This document shows positions 40,273 to 49,376 of a DNA stretch of 64,000 nt, one piece after another. Position numbers and translations under genes: made by a program. Source of the DNA: Burkholderia sp052045245 (GTDB lineage Bacteria; Pseudomonadota; Gammaproteobacteria; Burkholderiales; Burkholderiaceae); the NCBI RefSeq assembly GCF_052045245.1, contig NZ_JBQEON010000016.1, positions 76,903 through 140,902 of the forward strand, in the 5' to 3' direction. Each line of letters opens with the position of its first letter. Position 1 is the first letter of the stretch. The notes under the pieces were generated by a model. The model worked only from the letters and a program-made list of their open reading frames with translations, was not told where the DNA came from and did no database searches.

Positions 40273-41226
40273 TCACCGTGTCGAGCGCTTCGGCCGCGTC
40301 GTCCTCGCCGGTGCCGCGCGCGCCGTTTCCCCGATCCTCGCCTTCATCGCGTCGATGAACGCGCGCACCTTCGGCGACGGCAGCCGCGTCGACGGATACA
40401 CCGCGTGAATCCCGGCCCGCGCCGAGCGCCACGCGGGCAGCAGCCGCACGAGCCGTCCGGCCGCGATGTCCTCCGCAATCGAAAAATCCGTCAGGAGCCC
40501 GAAACCGCCGCCCGCGAGCGCGATCGCGCGGCAGGCCGTCGCGGTGTTCGACACGACCGGCGCGACGCAGCGCACGGACGCCTGGCCGCCGCGCGCGTGA
40601 TCGAGCTCGAGCGTATGCGGGCGCGGCAGCGTCGACAGCATCACGAACGGCAGCGCGGCGAGCGCGTCGGGATCGCGCGGCAGGCCGTGCCGCGCGACGA
40701 ACGCAGGGCTCGCGACCAGCCATTTCTCGTATTCGCCGAGCTGCACCGCGCGATAGTTCGAATCCGCGAGGCGGCCGATGCGGATCGCGACGTCGAGGTT
40801 GTCCGCGACCAGATCGACGACGCGGTCGTTCGCGATCAGTTCGACGTCGAGACCGGGATGCACGTCGCGCAGCGCGACAATGGCCGGCGCGACGACCAGC
40901 GAACCATAGTCGATCGGCACGCTTACCCGCAGCGTGCCCCGCAGCGGCCCCGTGTCGGACGACACCGCGTCGAGTGCCGTTTCGGTCGCCCGGACGATGT
41001 CGCGGCACGCGTCGTAGAACGTGCGGCCCGCCTCGGTCACGCTCAGCCGCCGCGTGGTGCGCACCAGCAGGTTCGCGCCGACCTCGGATTCGAGGCGCTG
41101 CATGTGGGTGCTGACGACCGTCTTTGCGAGGCCGAGCCGCTCGGCCGCGGCCGTCAGCGAGCCGGCATCGACCACCGCGACGAAGATCGCCAGCCGGTTC
41201 AGGTTCACGTCGCGCAGGTCGGCCAT
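40273..41226 (-). CDS. LysR-type regulator
   Basis: This 317-residue regulator has the N-terminal LysR helix-turn-helix (NRLAIFVAVVDAGSLTAAAERLGLAKTVVSTHMQRLESEVG, about residues 9-49) and a periplasmic-binding-protein-like effector domain. It is divergent from the GST and fusion-oxidoreductase genes, with a large inverted repeat between them, and probably controls that operon. Its C-terminal 20 residues (RAAPARTTRPKRSTR) look atypical and may stem from the deletion that truncated the neighbouring quinone reductase. Confidence 0.88.
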   Translation of the reverse strand: MADLRDVNLNRLAIFVAVVDAGSLTAAAERLGLAKTVVSTHMQRLESEVGANLLVRTTRRLSVTEAGRTFYDACRDIVRATETALDAVSSDTGPLRGTLRVSVPIDYGSLVVAPAIVALRDVHPGLDVELIANDRVVDLVADNLDVAIRIGRLADSNYRAVQLGEYEKWLVASPAFVARHGLPRDPDALAALPFVMLSTLPRPHTLELDHARGGQASVRCVAPVVSNTATACRAIALAGGGFGLLTDFSIAEDIAAGRLVRLLPAWRSARAGIHAVYPSTRLPSPKVRAFIDAMKARIGETARAAPARTTRPKRSTR

Positions 41227-41245
41227 CGTCGATTGTCCTATGAAA

Positions 41246-41272
41246 GCGGATAATGTTTCCGCGATTATCCGC
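41246..41272. promoter_or_regulatory. Inverted repeat, probable LysR box
   Basis: GCGGATAAT and ATTATCCGC are perfect 9-bp arms with a 9-bp spacer, 20 bp upstream of the LysR start and about 80 bp upstream of the GST. This is the size and position expected for a LysR recognition site. Confidence 0.6.
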
Positions 41273-41353
41273 CTTCTGGATGCGGCCGGCGAGCGCTACG
41301 CTGGGGGCTGTTCGTCGCCGATTCCCGGCGGCGCGAGATCCAGGAGCCTCCCC

Positions 41354-41998
41354 ATGTCCGCCGCCAGCAAGCCCGCCCGTCCGGTGCGTGTCTACTCGTT
41401 CCCGCTATCGGGGCACGCGCATCGCGTCCGGCTGTTCCTGTCGCTGCTCGGGCTGCCGTTCGAGACCGTCGACGTCGACCTCGCGGCCGGCGCGCAGCGC
41501 GCACCCGCGTTCCTCGCGCTCAATCCGCTCGGCCAGGTGCCGGTGATCGACGACGACGGCACCGTGCTGGCCGATTCGAACGCGATCCTCGTCTATCTCG
41601 CGAAGCGCTACGGCGACGCGCACTGGCTGCCCGACGACGCAGCCGGCGCGGCAACCGTGCAGCGCTGGCTGTCGTACGCAGCCGGGCCGATCGCGTCGGG
41701 GCCGGCCGCCGCGCGGCTCGTCACCGTGTTCAGCGCGCCGCTCGATCACGACGCGGCCAAGCGCACGGCCGCGAAGGTGCTCGCCGTGATCGACGGCGAA
41801 CTCGCCGGCAAGCCGTTCGCCGCGGGCGCGCAGCCGACGATCGCCGACATCGCCGCGTACACGTACATCGCGCACGCGCCGGAAGGCGGCGTGTCGCTCG
41901 ACCCGTATCCGCACGTGCGTGCATGGCTCGCGCGCGTCGAGGCGCTGCCGGGCTTCGTCGGCATGCCGTCGACTCGTGCCGGCCTTCTCGCCGCCTGA
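41354..41998 (+). CDS. Glutathione S-transferase
   Basis: This 214-residue protein has an N-terminal thioredoxin-like domain with the conserved NPLGQVPVIDDDG and ADSNAILVYLAKRY blocks (about residues 52-80) and a C-terminal helical domain with QPTIADIAAYTYIAHAP. The possible catalytic Ser lies in YSFPLSGHAHRVRL. AGGAG precedes the ATG. The stop is 14 bp before the fusion oxidoreductase, so the two are probably one operon under the LysR regulator. Confidence 0.9.
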   Translation: MSAASKPARPVRVYSFPLSGHAHRVRLFLSLLGLPFETVDVDLAAGAQRAPAFLALNPLGQVPVIDDDGTVLADSNAILVYLAKRYGDAHWLPDDAAGAATVQRWLSYAAGPIASGPAAARLVTVFSAPLDHDAAKRTAAKVLAVIDGELAGKPFAAGAQPTIADIAAYTYIAHAPEGGVSLDPYPHVRAWLARVEALPGFVGMPSTRAGLLAA

Positions 41999-42012
41999 AG
42001 CGGGAGAACGTG

Positions 42013-44094
42013 ATGAACGCGCCGACCGCCGCCGTACCGGGTTGGGAGCTCGACGCTGCGCCGTTTCATGCGGGCGAACTCGCCGTGCAGCAGCGCGCGG
42101 GCGTGACGGAGGCCGCGGGCGCGGCCGGCCGGCGCGGGATCCGGCGCTTCATGCCGGACCAGCACCGGACGTTTTTCGCGCAGTTGCCGTTCTTCGTGCT
42201 CGGCGGCGTCGATGCGGGCGGCCAGCCGTGGGCGACGCTGCGGGTCGGGCGGCCGGGCTTCGTGACGACGCCGGATGCACGCACGTTGCGCATCGACGGC
42301 GACGCGCTGCCCGGCGATCCGCTGGCCGGCGCGTGGCAGCCGGGCGTGCCGCTCGGCGGGCTCGGGATCGAGTTCGACACGCGCCGCCGCAATCGCGTGA
42401 ACGGTGTCGTGCGCGCGGTCGACGGCGGCGCGCTGACGATCGCGGTCGAGCAGAGCTTCGGCAACTGCGCGAAGTACATCCAGGGGCGCACGCCGACGTT
42501 CGTGTCGCGTGAACGCGGGACGTCCGCGGAAGTCGTTGCGTCCGACGTGTCGGATCGATTGACCGACGCCGACCGCGCGCTGCTCGCGCAGGCCGACACG
42601 TTCTTCGTCGCGAGCGCGAACACGTCGGCCGGTGCGGGCGCCGCGCGCGGCGCGGACGTGTCGCATCGCGGCGGCCTGCCGGGCTTCGTGCGCGTCGACG
42701 ACGCGCACACGCTGACGACGCCGGATTTCAGCGGCAACCGCTTCTTCAATACGCTCGGCAACCTGCAGCACGATCCGCGCGCGGGACTGCTGTTCGTCGA
42801 TTTCGACAGCGGCGACCTGCTGTATGTCGCCGCGCGGGCGGAGATCGTGTGGGACGGGCCGCTTGTCGCGTCGTTCGATGGCGCGCAGCGGGTCGTGCGG
42901 TTTCATGTGCGCGAAGTGCGGCGCACGCGGGGTGTGCTGCCGTTCCGGTGGTCGGCGGTCGAGCGGGCGCCGCAGTTTGCGGGGAAGGGAGCGGCGAACG
43001 CGGGAGGGGCGGCGGCATCGGTTTCATCATCGGCATCGGCAGTCATATCCACATCGCCTTCCAACTGGCGCCCGCTGCGCATCGCGAAGATCGTCGACGA
43101 AGCGCGCGCGATCCGTTCGTTTCATTTCGAACCGGCGGACGGCAGCGCGTTGCCGGCCTACGAAGCCGGTCAGCATCTGACCTTGAGCGTCGCGCTGCCG
43201 GACAGCGCCGCACCGGCGATCCGCAGCTACACGCTGTCCGATGCGCCCGGTGCGTCGCATTACCGCATTACCGTGAAGCGCGAAGGACGCGTGTCGGCCT
43301 GGCTGCACGACCACGCGCGTGCCGGGATGACGCTCGATGCGCAGATGCCGCGCGGCCGCTTCACATTCGACGTCGCGAGCCCGCGTCCGGCCGTGCTGGT
43401 ATCGGCCGGTATCGGCATCACGCCGATGATCGCGATGCTGCGTCGCGCACTGGCCGACGACACGCCGTCGCGCCGCATCGTGTTCGTGCACGGCGCACGC
43501 GAGACGGCCGACCGGCCGTTCGCGACGGAACTGACCCGCATCGCGAACGCCGACACTCGCGTGTCGCTGCACTGGTTCGACAGCCAGCCGCGGCGCGACG
43601 GCACGGCGCAACCGGGGCGCGTCGATCTTGCGCAACTGAAGCGCCTCCTGCCGTTCGACGACTACGACTTCTACCTGTGCGGGCCGTCCGCGTTCATGCG
43701 CGATCTGTACGACGGCTTGCGTGCGCTGAACGTGCCGGACGAGCGGATCCGCTTCGAGGCGTTCGGGCCGTCGAGTGTCGTCCGCAGCGTGGCCCGCACG
43801 GCAACGGCAGCGCTGCCGGCAGTGGCGAGCGTGCCCGTCGTGTTCCACCGCTCGGCGCGCGACGCCGCGTGGACGCCCGCCGACGGCACGCTGCTCGAAT
43901 TTGCCGAAGGCGTGGGCGTGGCTGTGCCGTCCGAATGCCGGTCGGGGTCGTGCGGCACGTGCGCGACGCGCGTGCTGTCCGGTGTGGTCGATTACGTGCA
44001 GCCGCCCGATGCGGCGGTCGAACCCGGCTGCGCGCTGCTGTGCGTCGCACGGCCTGCCGAAGGGGACGTGGAGCCGCTCGTGCTCGACCGCTGA
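42013..44094 (+). CDS. Three-domain fusion: PPOX-like flavin domain, ferredoxin reductase and [2Fe-2S] ferredoxin
   Basis: This 693-residue protein has an N-terminal split-barrel (pyridoxamine-phosphate-oxidase-like) region of about 320 residues (PFFVLGGVDAGGQPWATLRVGRPGF). A low-complexity alanine/serine linker near residue 330-350 leads to an FNR-type FAD/NAD reductase (RSYTLSDAP; GIGITPMIAML; YLCGPSAFM) and a plant-type ferredoxin with CRSGSCGTC near residue 641 plus a final cysteine in LLC. GGGAG lies upstream of the ATG at 42013. It can in principle carry electrons from NAD(P)H via FAD and iron-sulfur to the N-terminal domain or to an external partner. Similar fusions exist in other proteobacteria; their substrate is not defined. 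Confidence 0.88.
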   Translation: MNAPTAAVPGWELDAAPFHAGELAVQQRAGVTEAAGAAGRRGIRRFMPDQHRTFFAQLPFFVLGGVDAGGQPWATLRVGRPGFVTTPDARTLRIDGDALPGDPLAGAWQPGVPLGGLGIEFDTRRRNRVNGVVRAVDGGALTIAVEQSFGNCAKYIQGRTPTFVSRERGTSAEVVASDVSDRLTDADRALLAQADTFFVASANTSAGAGAARGADVSHRGGLPGFVRVDDAHTLTTPDFSGNRFFNTLGNLQHDPRAGLLFVDFDSGDLLYVAARAEIVWDGPLVASFDGAQRVVRFHVREVRRTRGVLPFRWSAVERAPQFAGKGAANAGGAAASVSSSASAVISTSPSNWRPLRIAKIVDEARAIRSFHFEPADGSALPAYEAGQHLTLSVALPDSAAPAIRSYTLSDAPGASHYRITVKREGRVSAWLHDHARAGMTLDAQMPRGRFTFDVASPRPAVLVSAGIGITPMIAMLRRALADDTPSRRIVFVHGARETADRPFATELTRIANADTRVSLHWFDSQPRRDGTAQPGRVDLAQLKRLLPFDDYDFYLCGPSAFMRDLYDGLRALNVPDERIRFEAFGPSSVVRSVARTATAALPAVASVPVVFHRSARDAAWTPADGTLLEFAEGVGVAVPSECRSGSCGTCATRVLSGVVDYVQPPDAAVEPGCALLCVARPAEGDVEPLVLDR

Positions 44095-44238
44095 CGCACG
44101 TGCGGCGTCGCGCGGGACAACCGTGCGACACGCGGTCGCACGACGCGTGCTGCGCAAAAAGCGCATGCAACTGCTTCTTTTTTCGGATGCCTGTCGGATC
44201 GACGATAGCGTCAACCGATAGAGAAAAGGAGCACCCTC

Positions 44239-44442
44239 ATGAAACTGTTCAGCATGATCCGCCTCGTTCTGTGGAGTTTCTTCGGCGTACGCAACAGCAA
44301 GGCGCACGCGTCCGATCTCGCGAACGTCAACTTCACGCTGCTGCCGTTCGTCGCGATCGTGCTCGCGGTGCTGGTCGGCGCGGTGATCTACGGCGTCGTC
44401 CATCTGGTCGTCGATCCGACGGTGACGATGCAGGGGTTCTGA
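44239..44442 (+). CDS. DUF2970-family small membrane protein
   Basis: This 67-residue protein fits DUF2970: MIRLVLWSFFGVRNSKAHASDL, followed by one membrane helix (FVAIVLAVLVGAVIYGVVHLVV). AAGGAG lies shortly before the ATG. A terminator follows within 15 bp, so it is a single-gene unit. The function is not known. Confidence 0.82.
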   Translation: MKLFSMIRLVLWSFFGVRNSKAHASDLANVNFTLLPFVAIVLAVLVGAVIYGVVHLVVDPTVTMQGF

Positions 44443-44455
44443 GTCATCACTGTTG

Positions 44456-44480
44456 CGCGAGCGCGTCGTCGCTCGCGTTT
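44456..44480 (+). terminator. Rho-independent terminator of the DUF2970 gene
   Basis: A perfect 8-bp stem (CGCGAGCG / CGCTCGCG) with a 6-base loop is followed by TTT, about 14 bp after the stop codon. Confidence 0.72.
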
Positions 44481-44928
44481 CGCTTTGCATCGCGTGACGG
44501 GTGCAGTGCGTGTTCGGTTGTCTTCTCCATCCTCCGCGGTTCTATCCGATTCCCGGCCTTCAGCCCCGCCCGGGGTAAAATGCGCGCCACGCCGCGATGT
44601 CGCGCGCGACGGGCATGCCGCCGTTCCGACCCACGGCGCACGCAAACGCCCGGCGCCCACCCCGCGGCGTTCGAAGCGTCCCCCGCATGACAAGCCGCGC
44701 GAGCCAGCCGGCCGCCCGACACGTACCCGATCCACGGATCGGCGGCCGCGTGGGCGTCCGGCGCGTCACCGGCATCCGCTGTCCCATCCTGCGCTTTTCC
44801 GATCGTTCGGCACGCATGCGGCCGGATCGTCCGATTCGTCCGGTGAATGTCGTGTCGACGTACGTGCCCGGAGGCGCGCCGGGGCCGGCGCGGGATCATG
44901 CGCGAGGGCGCGCTTCGCAGCTGCATAA

Positions 44929-44956
44929 CGTGTTTCGTGTTGCGTGTTGCGTGTTT
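44929..44956. repeat. Four tandem 7-bp repeats upstream of the TonB receptor gene
   Basis: CGTGTTT, CGTGTTG, CGTGTTG and CGTGTTT follow one another without gaps 37 bp before the receptor start. The rest of 44481-44992 is gene-free. I looked for a thiamine, cobalamin or preQ1 riboswitch because of the genes that follow and saw no matching core. Confidence 0.65.
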
Positions 44957-44992
44957 CGACAGGGTCGAGTGGCGAGTTTTCCATCCAGAACA

Positions 44993-47227
44993 ATGACGGT
45001 AAATAGAACAACAGCGTCGCCCGCACGGCGGCGGCGCGCGAAGGTCGGGCTTGGCGTCGGTCTCGGCATCACGCTGTTCGCGGCGCAGGCTGCTGCGGCA
45101 CAGGGCGACGCGCCGGCTGGTTCGGACGCCGATGCGCCGGGCAGCACGGCGCTGCCGACGATCACGGTCACCGGCGCGCGTGAGAACACGTTTCGTGCGC
45201 GCGAAGCGTCGGTCGCCGGGCTCGACGACGCGCCGCTGCGCGACACGCCGGCGTCCGTCAACGTCGTCACGCGCGCGCAGATCGACGACCAGCAGGCGAA
45301 GCGCCTGAGCGACGTGGTGCGCAACGACGCATCGGTCGTGAACGACTACGCGCCGGTCGGCTACTACGAAGGCTTCGCGATCCGCGGCTTCCCGGTCGAT
45401 CTCGCGAGCGCGATCCGGATCGACGGGCTCACAGTGTCCGGCGAGCAGAACGTGCCGCTCGAGAACAAGGAGCGCGTCGAGATCCTGAAGGGGCTGGCGG
45501 GCATCGACAGCGGCGTGGTCGCGCCGGGCGGCGTGATCAACTTCGTGACGAAGCGCTCGGCGAACGTCGCGAGCGTGACGGCCGGCGTCGACAGCCGCGG
45601 CTCGACGTCGGCGGCCGTCGATCTCGGCCGCCGCTTCGGCCCCGACCATCAGTTCGGCTTCCGGATCAATGCCGCGAAGGAGAACATGCACTCGACTATC
45701 GACGGCACGAACGGACGACGCACGTTCGGCTCGATCGCCGCCGACTGGGACATCAGCCCGCGCGCGAGCCTGCAGCTCAACGCCGAATTCCAGCAGTGGA
45801 TCCAGCGTTCCGCGCCCGGCTACCAGTTGCTCGGCGGCACGGTCGTGCCGTCCGTGAAGACGACGTCGAAGGCGCTCGGCACGCAGCCGTGGGCGAAGCC
45901 GGTGACGACCGACGCGCTGAACCTGAACGCGCGCTTCGACTATCAGTTCAACGACGACTGGAAGGCCTACGTCGCCGCGGGCCGCAGCCGCACGATGATC
46001 GACGACAACAGCGCGTTCGCGTACGGTTGCTCGTATGCCCCAAGCTGTGCGGCCGGCACGACGTCGCCGTTCTTCTTCGGCGCGAACGGCGACTACGACG
46101 TGTACGACTTCCGCAGCCCGGGCGAATACCGCCGCAACGACGACCTGCGCGCCGTGACGACGGGCAAGTTCGCGACGGGCCGGCTGCGTCACGAGCTGAC
46201 GCTCGGCGTGAGCGTGCAGCGCCGCGTCGTGCACATGGCGAACGCCGTGTACGACTACGTCGGCAGCGAGAACATCTACGGGCCCGACGTCGCGTTCGCG
46301 CCGTCGCCGAACACGGCCGGGCCGTCGTATCCGCAGCTCGATTCGTGGCAGTACGGCGTGTTCGGGCTCGACCGCATCAGCATCGGCGAACACTGGCAGG
46401 TGCTCGCGGGCGGCAAGGAAGTGCTGCTGCGCCAGCGCAGCTGGGACAGCCTCGACGGCGACGCGACCCACACCGACCGCTCGGTGTTCCTGCCGCAGGT
46501 CGCGCTCGTCTACAAGCCGGTGAGCGTGCTGTCGCTATACGCGTCGTACAGCAAGGCGCTGTCGCTCGGCGACCAGGCGCCGGTGCGCGCGACCAACGCG
46601 TATGCGTTCCTGCCGCCGGTCGAGTCGCACCAGGTCGAACTCGGCGCGAAATACGACTGGCTCGACCGGCTGAGCCTGACGGCCGCCGTGTTCTCGATCA
46701 GCAAGCCGTTCCAGTTCGCCGACCCCGATGCGTCCGGCACGCGCTACACGTTCGTGCAACGCGGCACGCAGCGCCACCAGGGGATCGAGCTTGGCGCGGC
46801 CGGACGCGTGACCGAGCGGCTCGGACTGACGGCCAGCGTCGCGGCGATTCGCGCGCGCGCGTACGATTCGGGTTCGCCGGCGTACGAAGGGCACCAGATC
46901 ATCAACGTGCCGGCGCTGCGCGCGTCGCTGTATGCGGATTACGCGGTGCCGGGCGTCGCGGGCCTGAACATGCTCGGCGGCGTCGAGTACAGCGCGGGCC
47001 GCAACGCGAACGAAGAGGGCACCGCGCGCGTGCCGTCGTGGTTCGTGTTCAATCTCGGCGCGCGCTATACGACGAAGATCGGCGGCCATCGCACGGTGCT
47101 GCGCGTCTCGGTGGACAACCTGTTCAACACGTTCTACTGGCGCGACGCGGGCGAGCAGCAGGGCGACGCGTACCTGTTCCCGGGCGCGCCGCGCACCGCG
47201 CGCGTGTCGTTGACCTATGATTTCTGA
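44993..47227 (+). CDS. TonB-dependent outer-membrane receptor
   Basis: This 744-residue receptor has a long N-terminal leader with a signal peptide (about residues 18-38), a TonB-box-like PTITVTGA, a plug domain with SVNVVTRAQIDDQQAKRL and VERVEILKG-type NVPLENKERVEILKG, and a 22-strand barrel ending in the terminal phenylalanine TYDF. It is followed by a PnuC-like carrier and a small-molecule kinase gene. This suggests that it imports a vitamin- or nucleoside-like compound rather than a siderophore. The ATG at 44993 is supported by the immediate start of the leader. Confidence 0.88.
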   Translation: MTVNRTTASPARRRRAKVGLGVGLGITLFAAQAAAAQGDAPAGSDADAPGSTALPTITVTGARENTFRAREASVAGLDDAPLRDTPASVNVVTRAQIDDQQAKRLSDVVRNDASVVNDYAPVGYYEGFAIRGFPVDLASAIRIDGLTVSGEQNVPLENKERVEILKGLAGIDSGVVAPGGVINFVTKRSANVASVTAGVDSRGSTSAAVDLGRRFGPDHQFGFRINAAKENMHSTIDGTNGRRTFGSIAADWDISPRASLQLNAEFQQWIQRSAPGYQLLGGTVVPSVKTTSKALGTQPWAKPVTTDALNLNARFDYQFNDDWKAYVAAGRSRTMIDDNSAFAYGCSYAPSCAAGTTSPFFFGANGDYDVYDFRSPGEYRRNDDLRAVTTGKFATGRLRHELTLGVSVQRRVVHMANAVYDYVGSENIYGPDVAFAPSPNTAGPSYPQLDSWQYGVFGLDRISIGEHWQVLAGGKEVLLRQRSWDSLDGDATHTDRSVFLPQVALVYKPVSVLSLYASYSKALSLGDQAPVRATNAYAFLPPVESHQVELGAKYDWLDRLSLTAAVFSISKPFQFADPDASGTRYTFVQRGTQRHQGIELGAAGRVTERLGLTASVAAIRARAYDSGSPAYEGHQIINVPALRASLYADYAVPGVAGLNMLGGVEYSAGRNANEEGTARVPSWFVFNLGARYTTKIGGHRTVLRVSVDNLFNTFYWRDAGEQQGDAYLFPGAPRTARVSLTYDF

Positions 47228-47286
47228 TCGTCCGGATCCGGCCGCGTGACGCGCGGCCCCGGCAGCCAACCAGGAGCGTACCGACA

Positions 47287-47895
47287 ATGTCCCCCCTCGA
47301 AATCGCCGGCGTGATCGTCAGCGCGCTCGCGATCTGGCTGACCGCGAAGCGGCGCATGCTGTGCTGGCCGGTCGGGCTCGCGTCGGTCGCGCTGTACGGC
47401 TGGATCTTCTTCGACGCGAAGCTGTATTCCGACATGCTGCTGCAGGGCGCGTTCGCGGTGTTGCAGGTGTACGGCTGGCGCCGCTGGATCGCGCAGCGCA
47501 CGCTCGAGGCGAGCGGTGGCGCGGCGCAAGGCGACGTGGCGCCCGTCACCGGCGTGCGGCCGCGGCAGATGCTGCCCGACCTGATCGCGGCGGTCGTCGG
47601 CAGCGCACTGCTCGGCGGGATGATGGCGCGCTGGACCGATGCTGCGCTGCCGTTCGTCGATGCGTCGCTGACCGCGTTCAGCCTCGTCGCGCAATACTGG
47701 ACCGCGCGGCGCTACATCGCGTCGTGGGGGCTGTGGATCGTCGTGAACGTCGTGTACGTCGGGATGTTCGTGTTCAAGGCACTGTATCTGACGGCCGGAC
47801 TCTATGCGCTGTTCATCGCGCTGGCCGTCATCGGCTGGCGCGACTGGAGCCGGACGGCCGACGCGCTGCGCGCGACGGCGAGCCCGGCAGGCTGA
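47287..47895 (+). CDS. PnuC-family inner-membrane vitamin/nucleoside carrier
   Basis: This 202-residue protein has about seven membrane segments and the Pnu motifs RRMLCWPVGLASVALYGWIFFDAKLYSDMLLQ and the W-rich YGWRRW. PnuC relatives carry nicotinamide riboside or, in the PnuT group, thiamine by facilitated diffusion, needing a kinase to trap the product. An AGGAG precedes the start. It lies between the TonB receptor and the kinase gene. Confidence 0.85.
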   Translation: MSPLEIAGVIVSALAIWLTAKRRMLCWPVGLASVALYGWIFFDAKLYSDMLLQGAFAVLQVYGWRRWIAQRTLEASGGAAQGDVAPVTGVRPRQMLPDLIAAVVGSALLGGMMARWTDAALPFVDASLTAFSLVAQYWTARRYIASWGLWIVVNVVYVGMFVFKALYLTAGLYALFIALAVIGWRDWSRTADALRATASPAG

Positions 47896-47918
47896 TTGAC
47901 TACGGAGCAACGTCGTTC

Positions 47919-49127
47919 ATGACATTCCCTCTCGAGCCGGACGCACCTGCCTCGCGTGACGCTGTCGACACGCGGGACGTCGCGCCGCCGCAATTCGGTG
48001 TCGACGGCGAGCAGGCCGAACGCGACTGGCCGCTGATGACGCACGACGAAGTCGCGGGCGTGCTCGGGCGGATCGAGGGTATTGGCGCGCCGGCGCAGCT
48101 CACGTGGCACAGCCCGCGGCCGTTCTCGGCGGCCGTGCTGGTGCGTACGACGGACGGGCGCGCGCTGTTCGTCAAGCGTCATCACGTGAGCCTGCGCGAC
48201 GCCGCCGCGCTCGAGGAAGAGCATCGTTTCATCGCGCATCTGCGCGAACGCGGGACGCCGGTGGCGGACGTGCTTGCCGGCCGCGATGGGGCGACCGCGT
48301 TCGCAGCCGGTGACTGGACCTATGAAGTGCATGTGGTCGCACCGGGTGTGGATGCGTATCGCGGCGTGATGTCGTGGAAGCCGTTCACCCATGCTGCGCA
48401 TGCGTATGCGGCCGGTCGCGCGCTGGCCGAACTGCATCGCGCGTCGGCCGGTTACGACGCGCCGGCGCGGCCCGTGCGCACGCTGCTGTCGAGTTTCCGC
48501 GTGCTGTCCTCCACCGATCTGGCGGGCGCGCTCGAACGCTGGGTCGATGCGCAGCCGTTGCTGGTGCGGGCGCTCGGCACGCGCGACTGGCGCGGTGATG
48601 TCGCGACCGTGATCGGCCCGTATCATGCGCGCCTCGTGCCGCTGCTGCCCGCGTTGCCGCCGCTGTGGACGCACGGCGACTGGCATGCGTCGAACCTGCT
48701 GTGGACCGATGCCGGCCCCGGCGCGCAGGTGCGGACCGTGCTCGATTTCGGCTTGTCGGATCGCACCTGTGCGGTGATGGACCTCGCGCTCGCGATCGAA
48801 CGCAATACGGTCGACTGGATGGCGCCGGCCGATGCGCGCCGTGTCGAGTACGAACAGATCGATGCACTGCTCGACGGCTACGAATCGCTCGAACCGCTGG
48901 GCGACGATGCGTATGCGGCGCTGATGGCGATGCTGCCGATCGTGCATACGGAGTTCGCGTTGTCGGAAGTCGCGTATTTCGGCTGCATCGTCAATGCGCC
49001 GGACATCGTCGACATCGCGTACGACGGTTATCTGATCGGGCATGCGCAATGGTTCGGCGAACGCGACGGGCAACAGTTGCTCGACTGGCTGGTGCAACGC
49101 CGGCGCGCGAAGCCGGGGCGTGCGTGA
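47919..49127 (+). CDS. APH-family small-molecule kinase
   Basis: This 402-residue enzyme has the phosphotransferase fold: ALFVKRHH (ATP-binding lysine), catalytic loop HGDWHASNLLW and DFG-type LDFGLSD. GGAG lies before the ATG at 47919. Placed after a TonB receptor and PnuC carrier, it is probably a thiamine or nicotinamide-riboside kinase that phosphorylates and traps the imported compound. Which vitamin is handled is not readable from the sequence. Confidence 0.8.
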   Translation: MTFPLEPDAPASRDAVDTRDVAPPQFGVDGEQAERDWPLMTHDEVAGVLGRIEGIGAPAQLTWHSPRPFSAAVLVRTTDGRALFVKRHHVSLRDAAALEEEHRFIAHLRERGTPVADVLAGRDGATAFAAGDWTYEVHVVAPGVDAYRGVMSWKPFTHAAHAYAAGRALAELHRASAGYDAPARPVRTLLSSFRVLSSTDLAGALERWVDAQPLLVRALGTRDWRGDVATVIGPYHARLVPLLPALPPLWTHGDWHASNLLWTDAGPGAQVRTVLDFGLSDRTCAVMDLALAIERNTVDWMAPADARRVEYEQIDALLDGYESLEPLGDDAYAALMAMLPIVHTEFALSEVAYFGCIVNAPDIVDIAYDGYLIGHAQWFGERDGQQLLDWLVQRRRAKPGRA

Positions 49128-49320
49128 CGCGCGTGCGCGTGCCGGAGCTTTCCGCGCGCATGCCGACTGCCTGAGCTTCATCTTCCTGCCGTGCGGCGAT
49201 CTCGCCGCACCTTCACCGAAACCGTCTGAACGCCGAAGCGGGGGGGCTGCTGCCGCGGGGCGCCGCACGCCCGGACGTGATAGGAGCACGCACAGCGCTT
49301 TCTTTGGAACGAATGGTTTG

Positions 49321-49348
49321 TTGCTTATGGGGGCGCTGCGCATAGAAT
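49321..49348 (+). promoter_or_regulatory. Sigma-70-like promoter of the O-methyltransferase gene
   Basis: TTGCTT (49321-49326) and TAGAAT (49343-49348) are spaced by 16 bp and lie 28 bp before the start codon. Confidence 0.5.
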
Positions 49349-49376
49349 GCGTTGTCCCGACGACGAGAGGTGCACG

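Noticed and set aside
44443..44992. Thiamine (THI) or other riboswitch before the TonB-Pnu-kinase genes
   Set aside because: I read the region for the CTGAGA and ACCTGAT cores of the thiamine element and for a cobalamin B12-box and found neither; only heptamer repeats are visible.
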